From positions 1,116,001 to 1,180,000 of the forward strand of contig NZ_CP104307.1 in assembly GCF_025252405.1 (NCBI RefSeq): DNA of 64,000 nucleotides, given 5' to 3'. Numbering within the stretch: the first letter of the stretch is position 1; each line of letters begins with the position of its first letter. This DNA comes from Flavobacterium sp. TR2 (GTDB lineage Bacteria > Bacteroidota > Bacteroidia > Flavobacteriales > Flavobacteriaceae). Below the pieces are notes generated by a model. That model worked only from the letters and a program-made list of their open reading frames with translations. It ran no database searches and was not told the DNA's origin. A program made the translations under genes and the position numbers. This document shows positions 51,201 through 61,397 of the stretch, in pieces.

Positions 51201-52880
51201 ATGAAACAAATCAAATTAAAATGCGGATTTACGAATACTCTGCGGGTATCAGCTTTACTGTTTTTTTGCTGGGTTTCGGCTATAGCGCAAAGCAAAAAGC
51301 CAAATATTTTGGTGCTTTGGGGTGATGATATTGGAACAACGAATATAAGTGCTTACAGCGATGGGCTTATGGGGTATACAACTCCAAACATTGATCGTTT
51401 GGCCAATGAAGGATTAAGATTTTTACATTATTATGGAGAACAAAGCTGTACTGCGGGACGTGCGGCTTTTTTAACAGGACAGCACGGCCTTAGAACTGGG
51501 CTTACAAAAGTAGGTTATCCTGGGGCTCCTATGGGAATGAGCCAGTTAGATCCTTCTATTGGCGGAATTATGAAAAGTCTTGGTTATGCAACAGGGCAGT
51601 TTGGTAAAAATCATGTTGGAGACCGTAACGAAAACCTGCCAACGGTGAATGGCTTTGATGAGTTTTTTGGAAACCTGTATCACTTGAATGCAGAAGAAGA
51701 GCCAGAATTGCCAGATTATCCTAAAGATCCAGAATACTTGAAAAAATTTGGACCTAGAGGAGTGCTAAAATGTACTGCTACAAATGTAGATGACGGTACA
51801 ACAGATCCTCGTTTTGGAAGAGTTGGAAAACAGAAAATTGAAGATACGGGAGCGCTTACTAAAAAAAGAATGGAAACGATAGATGATGAAACTTCTGCTG
51901 CGGCCATTGATTATATTAAAAGACAAAATGCGGCGGGTAAGCCATTTTTCTGCTGGTTCAATGCAACACGTATGCACTTGCGCACGCACGTTAGAAAAGA
52001 GCATAGAGGAAGATATACTCATGGAGACAGCGAATATATTGACGGTATGATTGAGCATGACGAAACTATTGGAAGCATCTTAAAAGCATTGGACGACTTA
52101 GGAATTGCTGACAATACGATCGTTATTTATTCAACAGATAATGGGCCTCATATGAATACTTGGCCTGATGGAGCAATGACTCCCTTCCGTTCAGAAAAAA
52201 ATACGAACTGGGAGGGAGCTTTCCGTGTACCTTGTATTGTTCGTTGGCCAGGACATATCAAACCGGGAACTATTACTAATGAATTGATGAGCCATAATGA
52301 CTGGATTCCAACTTTGGCTTCTATTGCAGGTGAACCAGATATTGTTAACAAACTTTTAAAAGGCTATAATGCAAACGGAAAAACATATAAAGTTCATCTA
52401 GACGGTTACGATCAAAGTAGTTTTTTACTAGGAAAAACACCAAAAAGTGCTAGAGATAAATTCTTTTATACCGACGATGATGGTCTTTTAGTAGGATTAA
52501 GAGAAGGAGATTACAAATATGTTTTTGCAGAACAGCGTCTGGCTGGTACACTTGGAGTATGGGCAGAGCCATTTACTAAACTTCGTTTGCAAAAAATATT
52601 TAATCTATACCAAGATCCTTTTGAAAGAGCCGATTTTACCTCAAACACCTATTGGGATTGGGTTATGAATCACGTTCAGATGGTATATGGTGCAATATAT
52701 GATGTAGGCGTATTTGCTGAAACATTCAAAGAATATCCTCCAAGATCTATTCCGCCAAGTTTCTCGGCTTACACTATAATGGAAGAAGCAATGAAAGATA
52801 TTAAAGCGCAGCAATATATTGAGAAAAACGTTCTTCCTAAAGTAAAAGAAGAAGAGGCAGCTTCAAAAAAGAAAAAATAA
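51201..52880 (+). CDS. Arylsulfatase, exported
   Basis: A 559-aa S1-family sulfatase with a signal peptide (to about residue 30, CWVSAIAQ). The formylglycine motif is CTAGRAAFLTG with Cys83 as the residue to be modified, and the metal-site Asp pair lies in LVLWGDDIGTTN (42-43), with STDNGPHMNTWP further on. It would hydrolyse sulfate esters in the periplasm. A maturase is not in the window. It leads an operon-like run with HAD, porin-like and DUF2252 genes. Confidence 0.92.
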   Translation: MKQIKLKCGFTNTLRVSALLFFCWVSAIAQSKKPNILVLWGDDIGTTNISAYSDGLMGYTTPNIDRLANEGLRFLHYYGEQSCTAGRAAFLTGQHGLRTGLTKVGYPGAPMGMSQLDPSIGGIMKSLGYATGQFGKNHVGDRNENLPTVNGFDEFFGNLYHLNAEEEPELPDYPKDPEYLKKFGPRGVLKCTATNVDDGTTDPRFGRVGKQKIEDTGALTKKRMETIDDETSAAAIDYIKRQNAAGKPFFCWFNATRMHLRTHVRKEHRGRYTHGDSEYIDGMIEHDETIGSILKALDDLGIADNTIVIYSTDNGPHMNTWPDGAMTPFRSEKNTNWEGAFRVPCIVRWPGHIKPGTITNELMSHNDWIPTLASIAGEPDIVNKLLKGYNANGKTYKVHLDGYDQSSFLLGKTPKSARDKFFYTDDDGLLVGLREGDYKYVFAEQRLAGTLGVWAEPFTKLRLQKIFNLYQDPFERADFTSNTYWDWVMNHVQMVYGAIYDVGVFAETFKEYPPRSIPPSFSAYTIMEEAMKDIKAQQYIEKNVLPKVKEEEAASKKKK

Positions 52881-52944
52881 ATCATAGACAATCAAAAGAA
52901 ACAGGATGAAAAGTTCTGTTTCTTTTCACTTAATACTACTTGCT

Positions 52945-53958
52945 ATGCGTAAAAAGATAATATTAATTCCGATGCTTCTTTTTTTATTTGTTTCATGCAA
53001 AAAGTCAGAAGAAAGCACAGCTGTTAAACCAAAAGACAGCACAGCAACCGCTGCAGCTAGCGGAGATCCTCTGCCGAGCTGGAATGATGGAACTTTAAAA
53101 AATGAAATCATTGCTTATGTTGAAAAAGTAACGAAAGAAGGAAGTCCAGACTTTATTCCAGAAGAATACAGAATTGCGACTTTTGATAATGACGGAACTT
53201 TATGGGCTGAAAAACCTTATGTACAAGAACTTTTTGCTTTTTATAGAGTGCAAAAAATGGTGGAGGCGAAACCTGAATTAGCCCAAAAACAGCCTTTTAA
53301 AGCGGTAATCGAAAAAGACAAAACTTTCTTTGAAAAAGGAGGTGACAAAGCGCTTATAGAACTGGTTGCAGCAACTCATACCGGAATGACTGAAGATGAA
53401 TTCGAAGCTTCGGTAAATGATTTCTTTAAAAGCGCAAAGTATCCCAGCAAAAATGTTCCAGTAAAACAAATACGCTATCAGCCGCAATTGGAACTGCTAA
53501 ATTATTTACGCGCTAACGGATTTAAAACGTACATCGTTACTGGCGGAACAATAGAAGTAGTAAGAGCAATATCTCAGGATTTTTACGGAATCCCAAAAGA
53601 CCAAGTGGTTGGAACTTCTTTCAAATATAAATATGATGCAGCTAAAAATGTGCTACAGCGAGAAGCTGCTTTAGATCATTTTAATGATAAAGAAGGCAAA
53701 CCGGTAGGTATTCAATTGCACATTGGGCAGCGACCTGTTTTTGCTTGTGGTAATGAAGGTGGAGCTGGAGATATTGCGATGCTAACATATTCGCAAGGCA
53801 ATAAATATCCATCATTTCAATTGCTGGTCAATCACAATGATTCAATAAGAGAGTATAAATATCAAGAGAAAGATGATGCGTCATTAAATGCTGCGGCAAA
53901 AAATAAATGGCATATTGTTGATATGCAGAAAGACTGGAAAAAAGTTTTTGCAGATTAA
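52945..53958 (+). CDS. HAD-like phosphatase lipoprotein
   Basis: A 337-aa protein. ATG at 52945 gives a lipoprotein signal (MRKKIILIPMLLFLFVSC, Cys18). The HAD nucleophile motif is ATFDNDGTLWAEKP, motif II TYIVTGGT, motif III ACGNEGGAGDIAMLTYS. A periplasmic haloacid-dehalogenase-type phosphatase is the best reading; the substrate is unknown. Close spacing (65 bp) to the sulfatase suggests co-transcription and linked function. Confidence 0.85.
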   Translation: MRKKIILIPMLLFLFVSCKKSEESTAVKPKDSTATAAASGDPLPSWNDGTLKNEIIAYVEKVTKEGSPDFIPEEYRIATFDNDGTLWAEKPYVQELFAFYRVQKMVEAKPELAQKQPFKAVIEKDKTFFEKGGDKALIELVAATHTGMTEDEFEASVNDFFKSAKYPSKNVPVKQIRYQPQLELLNYLRANGFKTYIVTGGTIEVVRAISQDFYGIPKDQVVGTSFKYKYDAAKNVLQREAALDHFNDKEGKPVGIQLHIGQRPVFACGNEGGAGDIAMLTYSQGNKYPSFQLLVNHNDSIREYKYQEKDDASLNAAAKNKWHIVDMQKDWKKVFAD

Positions 53959-54025
53959 GCGAGAAAGAACTGTTTTTTAAGGTTAAAGAGTTGAAGTTTC
54001 TTCTAATTAATAAATTTTAAGCCGT

Positions 54026-54829
54026 ATGAAAAATTCTTTTCTAGCAATATTGATGCTATTAGTCACTTTTACGATTTCAGCTCAGGAAGAGCCTTCAAAA
54101 CCTGGAAACAGTGCACAAGAACTTGCAGATAAAATGGCAAATCCTGTGGCAAGTTTAATCAGTGTTCCGCTGCAAAATAATCTTACTTATGGAATTGGTC
54201 CTTATAATGGAATAAAATATCAGATCAACATACAGCCTGTTGTTCCGTTCAAGTTAAGTGAAAATTTAAACTTGATTACCCGTTACATTCTCCCGGTTGT
54301 AGATCAGCAGGATGTTACAGGCGAAAACAAGCACGAGTTTGGTTTAAGCGATGCAACAGTGACAGCATTTTTTGCTCCTAAAGCTAAAGGAATCATTTTA
54401 GGAGTTGGTCCTGCTTTTCTGGTGCCAACTGCTACAGAAAAACTTTTAGGAACAGAAAAATTCGGAATTGGACCAAGCGTTTTGGTAATGCATCAGGGAA
54501 AAGGGCTCTCTATAGGTTTTTTAGCCAATCAGATTTGGTCTGTGGCAGGAAATGCTGATAGAGCAGATTTCAATCAGTTCTACACGCAAATATTTTTAAC
54601 GCATAGTTACAAAAGTGGCGCAAGTTTAGGTTTCACATCAGAAATAACGCAAAACTGGCAGGGAAATACAACTCTTATTACCGTTAGTCCAAATGTTGGC
54701 GCCATTACAAAATTAGGAGGACAAACCATGCAGTTTGCTGTTATGCCATTAATTCCAGTTGTAGGCCATTCAAACATAAGGCCAGATTGGGGATTAAGAG
54801 CAGTTGTTGCCTTTATATTTCCGCAGTAA
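54026..54829 (+). CDS. Outer-membrane beta-barrel protein (transporter-like)
   Basis: A 267-aa protein with a signal peptide (MKNSFLAILMLLVTFTISAQ). The remainder shows repeated amphipathic strands (NNLTYGIGPYNGIKYQINIQPVVPFKL, LITRYILPVVDQQ, ATVTAFFAPKAKGIILGVGPAFLVPTATE) and an aromatic end VVAFIFPQ, resembling the phenol-degradation MetA-type barrel family. It follows the HAD gene within the operon. Substrate unknown. Confidence 0.75.
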   Translation: MKNSFLAILMLLVTFTISAQEEPSKPGNSAQELADKMANPVASLISVPLQNNLTYGIGPYNGIKYQINIQPVVPFKLSENLNLITRYILPVVDQQDVTGENKHEFGLSDATVTAFFAPKAKGIILGVGPAFLVPTATEKLLGTEKFGIGPSVLVMHQGKGLSIGFLANQIWSVAGNADRADFNQFYTQIFLTHSYKSGASLGFTSEITQNWQGNTTLITVSPNVGAITKLGGQTMQFAVMPLIPVVGHSNIRPDWGLRAVVAFIFPQ

Positions 54830-54872
54830 TTCTTCATAAGAGCTTTAGAAAAGATCATTTAAATTCGAACAC

Positions 54873-56252
54873 ATGGCCGAAAATTCTTTTGATCCCATTG
54901 CATCAAAAACCGAGCGTTATGAAAAAGGGGCTTCGATTAGAAAAAAAATCCCTTTGGAAAAGCATCAGGAATGGAATTCTTTTGTGGACAGAAAAAATCC
55001 TGTAGATATTTTAATTCAGACCAGTGAAGGAAGAGTTGAAAGTCTAGTGCCAATTCGGTACAGCAGAATGATGGAATCGCCTTTTGCATTTTATAGAGGG
55101 GCAGCAGCGATTATGGCGGCTGACTTAGCACATACTCCCGTATCGGGAATAAATCTGCAGCTTTGCGGTGATTGCCATTTAATGAATTTTGGGGGATTTG
55201 CGACTCCCGAACGCAAATTGGTTTTTGATATAAATGATTTCGATGAAACATTTCCTGGACCATGGGAATGGGATGTAAAACGACTGGCAGCCAGTTTTGT
55301 CATTGCAGGAAAATGGCGAAAATTTTCCAAGAAAAATTGTAGAGAATTTGCGTGGCACGTTGCCGACAGCTACAAACGGCATATGCAGGATTACAGTAAA
55401 TTATCTGCTCTTCAAATCTGGTATGCAGATATTGATTTAGCAGAACTGATAGAATTAGGCCATGATAAAGAACAGAAAGAGTTTGATCAGAAGCGAATAA
55501 AAAAAGCATCAGAATATACCGCTCACGAGAGAGAGTTTGCAAAGATGACTTATTTTGACGGAGCAAGGGCACGCATAAAAGATGATCCACCTTTGATATT
55601 TCATCCAAGCGGAGATCTTGAAAAACTGGTTGCTAAAGAAGGCGAGATCATTCACAAAAGATATATAGAATCTCTTTCAGAAGAAAAACAGATTTTGTTA
55701 AGCAGATATAAGCTTCATGATATTGTCATAAAAGTGGTGGGCGTAGGAAGTGTCGGGACTCTTTGCGGGATTAGTCTGCTAATGTCGGCTACTGGCGAAC
55801 CTATTTTTTTACAGTTTAAAGAAGCCAGAAAAAGTGTGCTCGAAGAAAATGTAAAAGTTAAAGGCAAATACACTCATCAGGGCGAACGCATCGTGATGGG
55901 ACAAAAGCTCATGCAGTCTGCATCTGATATGTTTCTGGGCTGGACAAACGACAGTAAGGGCAGATTCTTTTATATCAGACAGCTTAGAGATGCCAAAATA
56001 AAACCGGTTTTAGAAGTTATGAAGCCAAAAAATATGGCAGATTATGCCAAAGCCTGCGGATGGGCGCTTGCAAGAGCTCATGCGCGTTCAGGGGATCCTT
56101 CAATGATTTCAGGCTATATTGGAGATACAGACCAATTTGCCGATGCTATTTCGGAATTTTCGGTTTTATATGCCGATCAAAACGAATCGGATTACAATAA
56201 AATGCTAGAAGAGATAAAACATGGCAAACTGCCAATAGCGGCCGAAATTTAA
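54873..56252 (+). CDS. DUF2252 family protein
   Basis: A 459-aa cytoplasmic protein of the DUF2252 family, which has a kinase-like fold. Typical motifs are SPFAFYRGAAAIMAADLA, QLCGDCHLMNFGGFATPERKLVFDINDFDETFPGPWEWDVKRLAASF and GVGSVGTLCGISLL, plus ARAHARSGDPSMISGYIG. No function is established. It lies 43 bp after the porin-like gene, at the end of the sulfatase operon. Confidence 0.88.
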   Translation: MAENSFDPIASKTERYEKGASIRKKIPLEKHQEWNSFVDRKNPVDILIQTSEGRVESLVPIRYSRMMESPFAFYRGAAAIMAADLAHTPVSGINLQLCGDCHLMNFGGFATPERKLVFDINDFDETFPGPWEWDVKRLAASFVIAGKWRKFSKKNCREFAWHVADSYKRHMQDYSKLSALQIWYADIDLAELIELGHDKEQKEFDQKRIKKASEYTAHEREFAKMTYFDGARARIKDDPPLIFHPSGDLEKLVAKEGEIIHKRYIESLSEEKQILLSRYKLHDIVIKVVGVGSVGTLCGISLLMSATGEPIFLQFKEARKSVLEENVKVKGKYTHQGERIVMGQKLMQSASDMFLGWTNDSKGRFFYIRQLRDAKIKPVLEVMKPKNMADYAKACGWALARAHARSGDPSMISGYIGDTDQFADAISEFSVLYADQNESDYNKMLEEIKHGKLPIAAEI

Positions 56253-56368
56253 GATGCAGCTGTACAGAGGCAATAGAATAAAAAAAGCAAAAATAGTTGG
56301 CAAAATAAGTTAAATGAATGTAAAGTAAGATTTTTTTTATTTAATACTGTTAATTAAATAAAATGATT

Positions 56369-56376
56369 TATCTTTG
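56369..56376 (+). promoter_or_regulatory. -7 box upstream of the DUF4136 gene
   Basis: TATCTTTG at 56369-56376 fits the consensus, but no clear -33 TTG is seen at the right distance. The leader would be about 140 bases. The rest of the 267-base gap shows nothing. Confidence 0.4.
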
Positions 56377-56520
56377 AGAGTGATGTAAGTAATTGTTTAG
56401 TAGTGTTTTGTGCTACATAACGATTGTAGACATCTAAATCGCCCCTTCGTTCAAGATTTTTACGATTTTAATACATTCGAGTTAAACTGATTTAATTATT
56501 AATTTAATAAATACCACAAC

Positions 56521-57099
56521 ATGAATATTAAAAGAACAAATCTTCGTATAATCCCAGTCTTATTTTTGGGTTTGTTTTACAGCTGCGCCCCAACTGTAAA
56601 AGTTACAACTGATTATGATCATGCTGCGAACTTCAGCGAATACAAAACCTTTGCCGTTTACGACTTAAAAGCTCAGCAAGGACAAGTAAATCAGTTAAAT
56701 GTTGATCGTGTTGCAAAAGCAATCCGAAACGAAATGCTCGCAAAAGGATTTACAGAATCTAGTAATCCAGATCTAAAAGTGAATGCCGTATCTATATTAA
56801 AAAACAAAACTCAAGTGACAGCCGATACTAATTTTTATGGCTATGGCGGAATGTATCGTCCATACGGCTATTGGGGTGGAGGCGCCATGATGGGTGGCGG
56901 TAGCACAACATTCAACTCTTACGATTATGTTGACGGCTCACTGGTAATAGACATCGTATCTACAAAAACGGATAAATTGGTTTGGCAGGGAATCGGAAAT
57001 GCTGAAATAGACAGCAGACCAGACAATCCTGAGCAATTTATTAACGATGCTATCAAAAAAATATTGGCCGGATTTCCTCCGGGAGCAGTTAAAAAATAG
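56521..57099 (+). CDS. DUF4136 lipoprotein
   Basis: A 192-aa lipoprotein (lipobox FLGLFYSC, Cys19). The mature part matches DUF4136: VKVTTDYDHAANFSEYKTFAVYD, then RVAKAIRNEMLAKGFTESSNPDLKVNA and GSLVIDIVSTKTDKLVWQGIGNAEI. A Gly/Tyr/Met-rich stretch (YGGMYRPYGYWGGGAMMGGG) lies in the middle. Outer-membrane-attached, of unknown function, in a gene run with an AraC regulator and a barrel protein. Confidence 0.88.
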   Translation: MNIKRTNLRIIPVLFLGLFYSCAPTVKVTTDYDHAANFSEYKTFAVYDLKAQQGQVNQLNVDRVAKAIRNEMLAKGFTESSNPDLKVNAVSILKNKTQVTADTNFYGYGGMYRPYGYWGGGAMMGGGSTTFNSYDYVDGSLVIDIVSTKTDKLVWQGIGNAEIDSRPDNPEQFINDAIKKILAGFPPGAVKK

Positions 57100-57218
57100 C
57101 TGAAATAAAACAAAGGTTTTGTGCTTGCCATACTTTGGCAAGTACGATTCTTTCTATGCATACGCCCCCCTTCGTATTCTATTTTTAAGAAAATAATAAA
57201 CTAATTAAGCTTAAAAAA

Positions 57219-58394
57219 ATGATCGATATTTTACTCTCCCTTTTCTTTTTTATTGCCACAATTGCGGGCCTTGCTACTGCAATGATGGTTTTATTTTCCA
57301 AAAAAAATTATTCCAAAAGCTTCTTTTTGGGAATGTTCCTGCTGAGTTTGGCTGTAGTAAGTATTTACAATTTTTATTTATCGGCCAATCTTTTTAAAGA
57401 ATTTCCAGATTTATTTATTATTACCAAATCATTTATTTTTCTGGCAGCGCCATGTTCATTTTTATATGTTCGAAATATTTTATCGCTAAATAAAAGCTTC
57501 AGAAAGTATGATTGGCTTCATTTTATTCCTTTTGCTGTTTATTTTGCTTTGACGCTTTTTGTTTATATAGGAAGCTTTACCAATCTAAAAATTGTCGATT
57601 ATGTAGCGGCCAAAATAAGAAACCCGTTTTCTATTTTAACTTTGACGATTTGGCTTTTCTATGTCTTTTTTCAAACCATGTTGATTTTAAACTATGATTT
57701 GAAAAAATTTAAAGGAAATCTATTTCATCGAACTAAAGTAATTAACTGGATCAGGGTTTATAACCTTATGATTTTGTTTCTTTTCTCTGCACTTTTTGTC
57801 CATCATTTTTTATCAAGAAAAGTAAATGTGGTCGATCTTTCCTGCTATTTTTTAATTTCATCAGTATTATTTTTTACTGTCGGATGGCTGTACTTCAGAC
57901 CGCAGATATTTCATGATGAAGAAGAAGCATTTGATTTTGTTGTAGATAATACAATAGCGGTAAAAACCAAAGAGACAAAGGCAACGCTTCCGATTACAAG
58001 TGAATTGACGCTTGAAAAAAGAGAAGAATACCTTTTAAAACTGGATTATGTTTTAAACTCTAAAAATCTATTCTTAAAAAAAGATTTTGTAATTCGAGAT
58101 TTGTCAGACGAAACAGGAATATCAGTGCATCATTTATCCAATTTGATTAACTCCGAATTTGGCCTTCATTTTCAGGACTATGTTAATCTGAAAAGAATTG
58201 AATATTTCAAGGACAAAATAAATGATCCAGAATGGAAAGATTTATCATTGGAAGGCATGGCATGGGGTTCAGGTTTTAAATCCCGAACAACTTGTTTCAG
58301 AGCCTTTATAAAACACACCGGAAAATCTCCTTCAGAATACTTTAAAACCATCCGAATAAATCCGGATCATACAAGTGCCTATTATTTTAAATAG
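57219..58394 (+). CDS. AraC-type regulator with N-terminal membrane domain
   Basis: A 391-aa protein. Residues about 1-225 contain seven or so hydrophobic segments (for example FFFIATIAGLATAMMVLF, WLHFIPFAVYFALTLFVYI, VVDLSCYFLISSVLFFTVGWLYF). The C-terminal 100 residues form an AraC HTH (LFLKKDFVIRDLSDETGISVHHLSNLIN, SLEGMAWGSGFKSRTTCFRAFIKHTGKSPSEYF). This membrane-sensor form is common in Bacteroidota. The signal is unknown, and its targets are probably the neighbouring genes. Confidence 0.86.
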   Translation: MIDILLSLFFFIATIAGLATAMMVLFSKKNYSKSFFLGMFLLSLAVVSIYNFYLSANLFKEFPDLFIITKSFIFLAAPCSFLYVRNILSLNKSFRKYDWLHFIPFAVYFALTLFVYIGSFTNLKIVDYVAAKIRNPFSILTLTIWLFYVFFQTMLILNYDLKKFKGNLFHRTKVINWIRVYNLMILFLFSALFVHHFLSRKVNVVDLSCYFLISSVLFFTVGWLYFRPQIFHDEEEAFDFVVDNTIAVKTKETKATLPITSELTLEKREEYLLKLDYVLNSKNLFLKKDFVIRDLSDETGISVHHLSNLINSEFGLHFQDYVNLKRIEYFKDKINDPEWKDLSLEGMAWGSGFKSRTTCFRAFIKHTGKSPSEYFKTIRINPDHTSAYYFK

Positions 58395-58483
58395 CAGTAT
58401 TAAGCATAAAAGAGCTTTAAAAATTGCGGTGTTGCCCTTTTTTTGAGATGAGGTGAATTTGAATCATAAACGATAAATCTTAT

Positions 58484-59644
58484 ATGAAAAACAAAAAAAC
58501 GACACATAAGAAGATTCTGTTTTTACTTTGGATTATCTTATCGTTTAATGTGTTAAGCGCACAAAAACACCATACGGTTTTAAAAGATTCTTTGGACGGA
58601 GCTTTCGATTTAAGTGATTTCCTAATCTATGCCAACGGATTCATCGTAGTGCCAACCATTATTACAGAACCGGCCGTTGGAGGATTTGGAGGTGCTGTTG
58701 CTCCAATTTTTCTGAAAAAGCGCCCTCCGGTAATTGATGAAAATGGTAAAAAGCGATTTATAAATCCAGATATTACGGGAGGAATCGGAATGTATACCGC
58801 AAACAAAAGCTGGCTGGCAGGAGCTTTTCGTTCTGCAACACTTGTAAAACCGAAAATACTGTACCGTGGTTTTGCGGCTTATGGCGACATGAATTTATCA
58901 TTTTATGCCAATAATCTGCCCAACCGTAAAGACGAGGAATTTAAACTTAACTTTAAATCTACTATTTTTTACACGCAATGGCTCAAACAGTTTAATAATG
59001 CCAAATGGAGTGCAGGGCCTCAATATTTATTTTTAAATTCTAAAATAAACCTGCCCGATTTTAATCTCCCTCCGCCATTTGTAGATCCGAAAGATATTAA
59101 AAGCACCATAAGCCAGCTTGGAGCAGCACTTCAATTTGACGGACGTGACAATATATTTACGCCAGATAAAGGAGTAAGGCTTCAGACCGATTTTTTCTGG
59201 TCAGATAAAGCATTAGGAAGTGATTATCAGGCATGGCGTATTAACTTATCGGCAATAGGATATTATCCGTTGGCGAAAACACTAATTGGCGGACTTAGGA
59301 TTGAAGGGGAGCAGGCGTTGGGTAGTCCGCCTTTTTATTTACAGCCAGGAATTAATATGAGAGGAATTCCCGCCGCCCGATATATGGGAAACACGAGCAT
59401 TGTCTCAGAACTCGAATTTAGATGGGATTTGTACCGAAGATGGAGTCTCATGGGTTTTGGTGGTCTGGCCAGTGCCTTTAACGATTGGGATCAGGCATTT
59501 GCCAAACCCGTTGTGTACAGCTACGGAACTGGTTTTAGATATCTTATTGCCCGAAAATTTAAACTTCGTATGGGTGTAGACGTTGCCAAAGGACCAGAAG
59601 AGTGGGCCTACTACATCGTTTTTGGAAGCAATTGGATGCGATAA
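58484..59644 (+). CDS. BamA/TamA-like outer-membrane surface-antigen protein
   Basis: A 386-aa protein with a signal peptide (to about 27, FNVLSAQ) and a C-terminal beta-barrel of the surface-antigen D15 type: QFDGRDNIFTPDKGVRLQTDFFW, GGLRIEGEQALG, PGINMRGIPAARYMGNTSIVSELEFRWDLYRRWSLMGFGGLAS, ending in VFGSNWMR. POTRA domains appear to be missing, so it is not the essential BamA. Role is unknown, perhaps a specialised porin or assembly factor. Confidence 0.82.
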   Translation: MKNKKTTHKKILFLLWIILSFNVLSAQKHHTVLKDSLDGAFDLSDFLIYANGFIVVPTIITEPAVGGFGGAVAPIFLKKRPPVIDENGKKRFINPDITGGIGMYTANKSWLAGAFRSATLVKPKILYRGFAAYGDMNLSFYANNLPNRKDEEFKLNFKSTIFYTQWLKQFNNAKWSAGPQYLFLNSKINLPDFNLPPPFVDPKDIKSTISQLGAALQFDGRDNIFTPDKGVRLQTDFFWSDKALGSDYQAWRINLSAIGYYPLAKTLIGGLRIEGEQALGSPPFYLQPGINMRGIPAARYMGNTSIVSELEFRWDLYRRWSLMGFGGLASAFNDWDQAFAKPVVYSYGTGFRYLIARKFKLRMGVDVAKGPEEWAYYIVFGSNWMR

Positions 59645-59694
59645 ATAAATACTGAAAAAACTTGTAAGAAGTTAATTTATAAATAATAATCATA

Positions 59695-59731
59695 AAAAGC
59701 CTCGATACTGTGCTATTGAGGCTTTTTTGTG
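59695..59731 (+). terminator. Terminator after the barrel gene
   Basis: AAAAAGCCTCGATA-CTGTGC-TATTGAGGCTTTTTT stem with T tract. Confidence 0.87.
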
Positions 59732-59865
59732 CTAAATGACTTGTTAATTATGCTCATTAAGAAAACATTAACAATTAAACATCACACAAATTGTATAATA
59801 TTTAATTGTTTTGTAACAAATTGGAAACATTGGAGACTAATTTTGTTAAATCTTAAACATAAATT

Positions 59866-61062
59866 ATGAATACATTTTCATTCAAATCAGTGTTTGCTGC
59901 TTCAGTATTTTTGGCTGGAACTGCAGGCTGTTTTGCGCAAGACATCTTAGTAAATTCCCTTAAACTAAATGCTAGCGACAAAAGTAAAGAGAACTTCAAA
60001 TTTACAGAAGTAATTAATCTAGGCACAACATCGGTAAAATCTCAAGGATCATCTGGAACTTGCTGGAGCTACTCAACAAACTCATTCTTAGAGTCAGAAA
60101 TGATTCGTTTAGGAAAACAGCCTGTTGAATTGTCTCAGATTTATTCTGCAAGAAACGTGTATGTAGAAAAAGGAATTAACTATGTTCGTATGCACGGAGC
60201 AATTACACTTGGTGATGGAGGAGCTCTTCACGATGTAATTAATATGTACAAAAAATACGGAACTGTGCCAAGAGAAGTTTACACTGGATTAAACTACGGA
60301 ACAGACAAAAATAAATTTGCTGAAATGGGTGCTCTTATCGAAGGAGTTCTTGCAGCAGTGGTTAAAAACCCAAACGGAGAATTGACTCCAAACTGGCAAA
60401 AAGCTTACGCAGCAGTTATTGATTCTTACTTAGGAAAAGTGCCAGATAACTTTACATACAAAGGAAAAAACTATACACCACAAACTTTTGCTAAAGAAGT
60501 AGTAGGAATTAACCCAGACGAGTATGTAGAAATGTCATCTTTTACAAATGCGCCATACTATCAAAAAACAACTATGATGGTGCCAGACAACTGGTCATTG
60601 GATCAAGTTTACAACGTAAAATTGAACGATATGACAGATGTTATCGACAATGCGCTTAAAAAAGGATATACTGTTGCTTGGGCAACAGATGTTAGCGAGA
60701 AAAGCTTTAGCTGGAAAAACGGTGTAGCTTACGTGTCTACTAAAAAATTCGACGATATGACTGCTGAAGAAAAAGCAGATATGTTTAACGGACCAAAAGC
60801 AGAACCAGAAATTACTCCAGAAATGCGTCAGGCAGCGTTTGACAACTACACAACAACAGACGACCACGGAATGCACATTATTGGTCTTGCAAAAGATCAA
60901 ACTGGAAAAGAATACTATATCGTAAAAAATTCTTGGGGAGAAACAAACGACTACAAAGGTTTCTTGTTTGTAACTAAGAACTTCGTAAAATATAAAACTA
61001 CTGCACTTCTAGTAAACAAAGGAGGAATTCCTGCTGAAATCGCTAAGAAATTAGGGGTTTAA
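59866..61062 (+). CDS. C1 family peptidase (bleomycin hydrolase/PepC-like), exported
   Basis: A 398-aa papain-fold cysteine peptidase with a signal peptide (to about 25, AGCFAQ). The catalytic residues are Gln60 and Cys66 in KSQGSSGTCWSYSTNSFLESE, His in DDHGMHIIGLAKD and Asn in YYIVKNSWGETNDYKGF. Internal segments match aminopeptidase C. It is secreted to the periplasm, unlike cytosolic PepC. A TAATTTTG box lies at 59838-59845. Confidence 0.9.
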   Translation: MNTFSFKSVFAASVFLAGTAGCFAQDILVNSLKLNASDKSKENFKFTEVINLGTTSVKSQGSSGTCWSYSTNSFLESEMIRLGKQPVELSQIYSARNVYVEKGINYVRMHGAITLGDGGALHDVINMYKKYGTVPREVYTGLNYGTDKNKFAEMGALIEGVLAAVVKNPNGELTPNWQKAYAAVIDSYLGKVPDNFTYKGKNYTPQTFAKEVVGINPDEYVEMSSFTNAPYYQKTTMMVPDNWSLDQVYNVKLNDMTDVIDNALKKGYTVAWATDVSEKSFSWKNGVAYVSTKKFDDMTAEEKADMFNGPKAEPEITPEMRQAAFDNYTTTDDHGMHIIGLAKDQTGKEYYIVKNSWGETNDYKGFLFVTKNFVKYKTTALLVNKGGIPAEIAKKLGV

Positions 61063-61090
61063 TTATAACCGAGAGTTTGTAAAAAATAGA

Positions 61091-61124
61091 AAAGCGCTGC
61101 AATGAAAATTGTGGCGCTTTTTTT
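61091..61124 (+). terminator. Terminator after the C1 peptidase gene
   Basis: AAAGCGCTGCAA-TGAAAA-TTGTGGCGCTTT stem followed by a T tract. The following stretch to 61397 holds a decayed ATTCCGTAG repeat (61126-61200) and otherwise nothing recognisable. Confidence 0.82.
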
Positions 61125-61397
61125 ATTCCGTAGAAACGTTAATTTATAGATTTCTGGTGTGTTTGTATCCTAAAAAAGGATATCTCTGGGAGGTGCGCTA
61201 TGTAAATCAACAATATTTTTTTATAGTTGAGATTTTCTAATGTAATATTCAAATAGTATTATTTTGAGGAAATGCGTAAAAAGAAGTACTTTATCGTTTT
61301 TCTGGGTAGTTGGCGGTTAGAATAAAAGCTAAGTAGAAGAAAATCAGTATCTTTAGTCTGAGTTTTTAACTGGAGCATTTAATTTTATTCAAAAATC

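Noticed and set aside
51116..51325. 69-aa ORF overlapping the sulfatase start
   Set aside because: It overlaps the sulfatase signal peptide in another frame and has no recognisable sequence.
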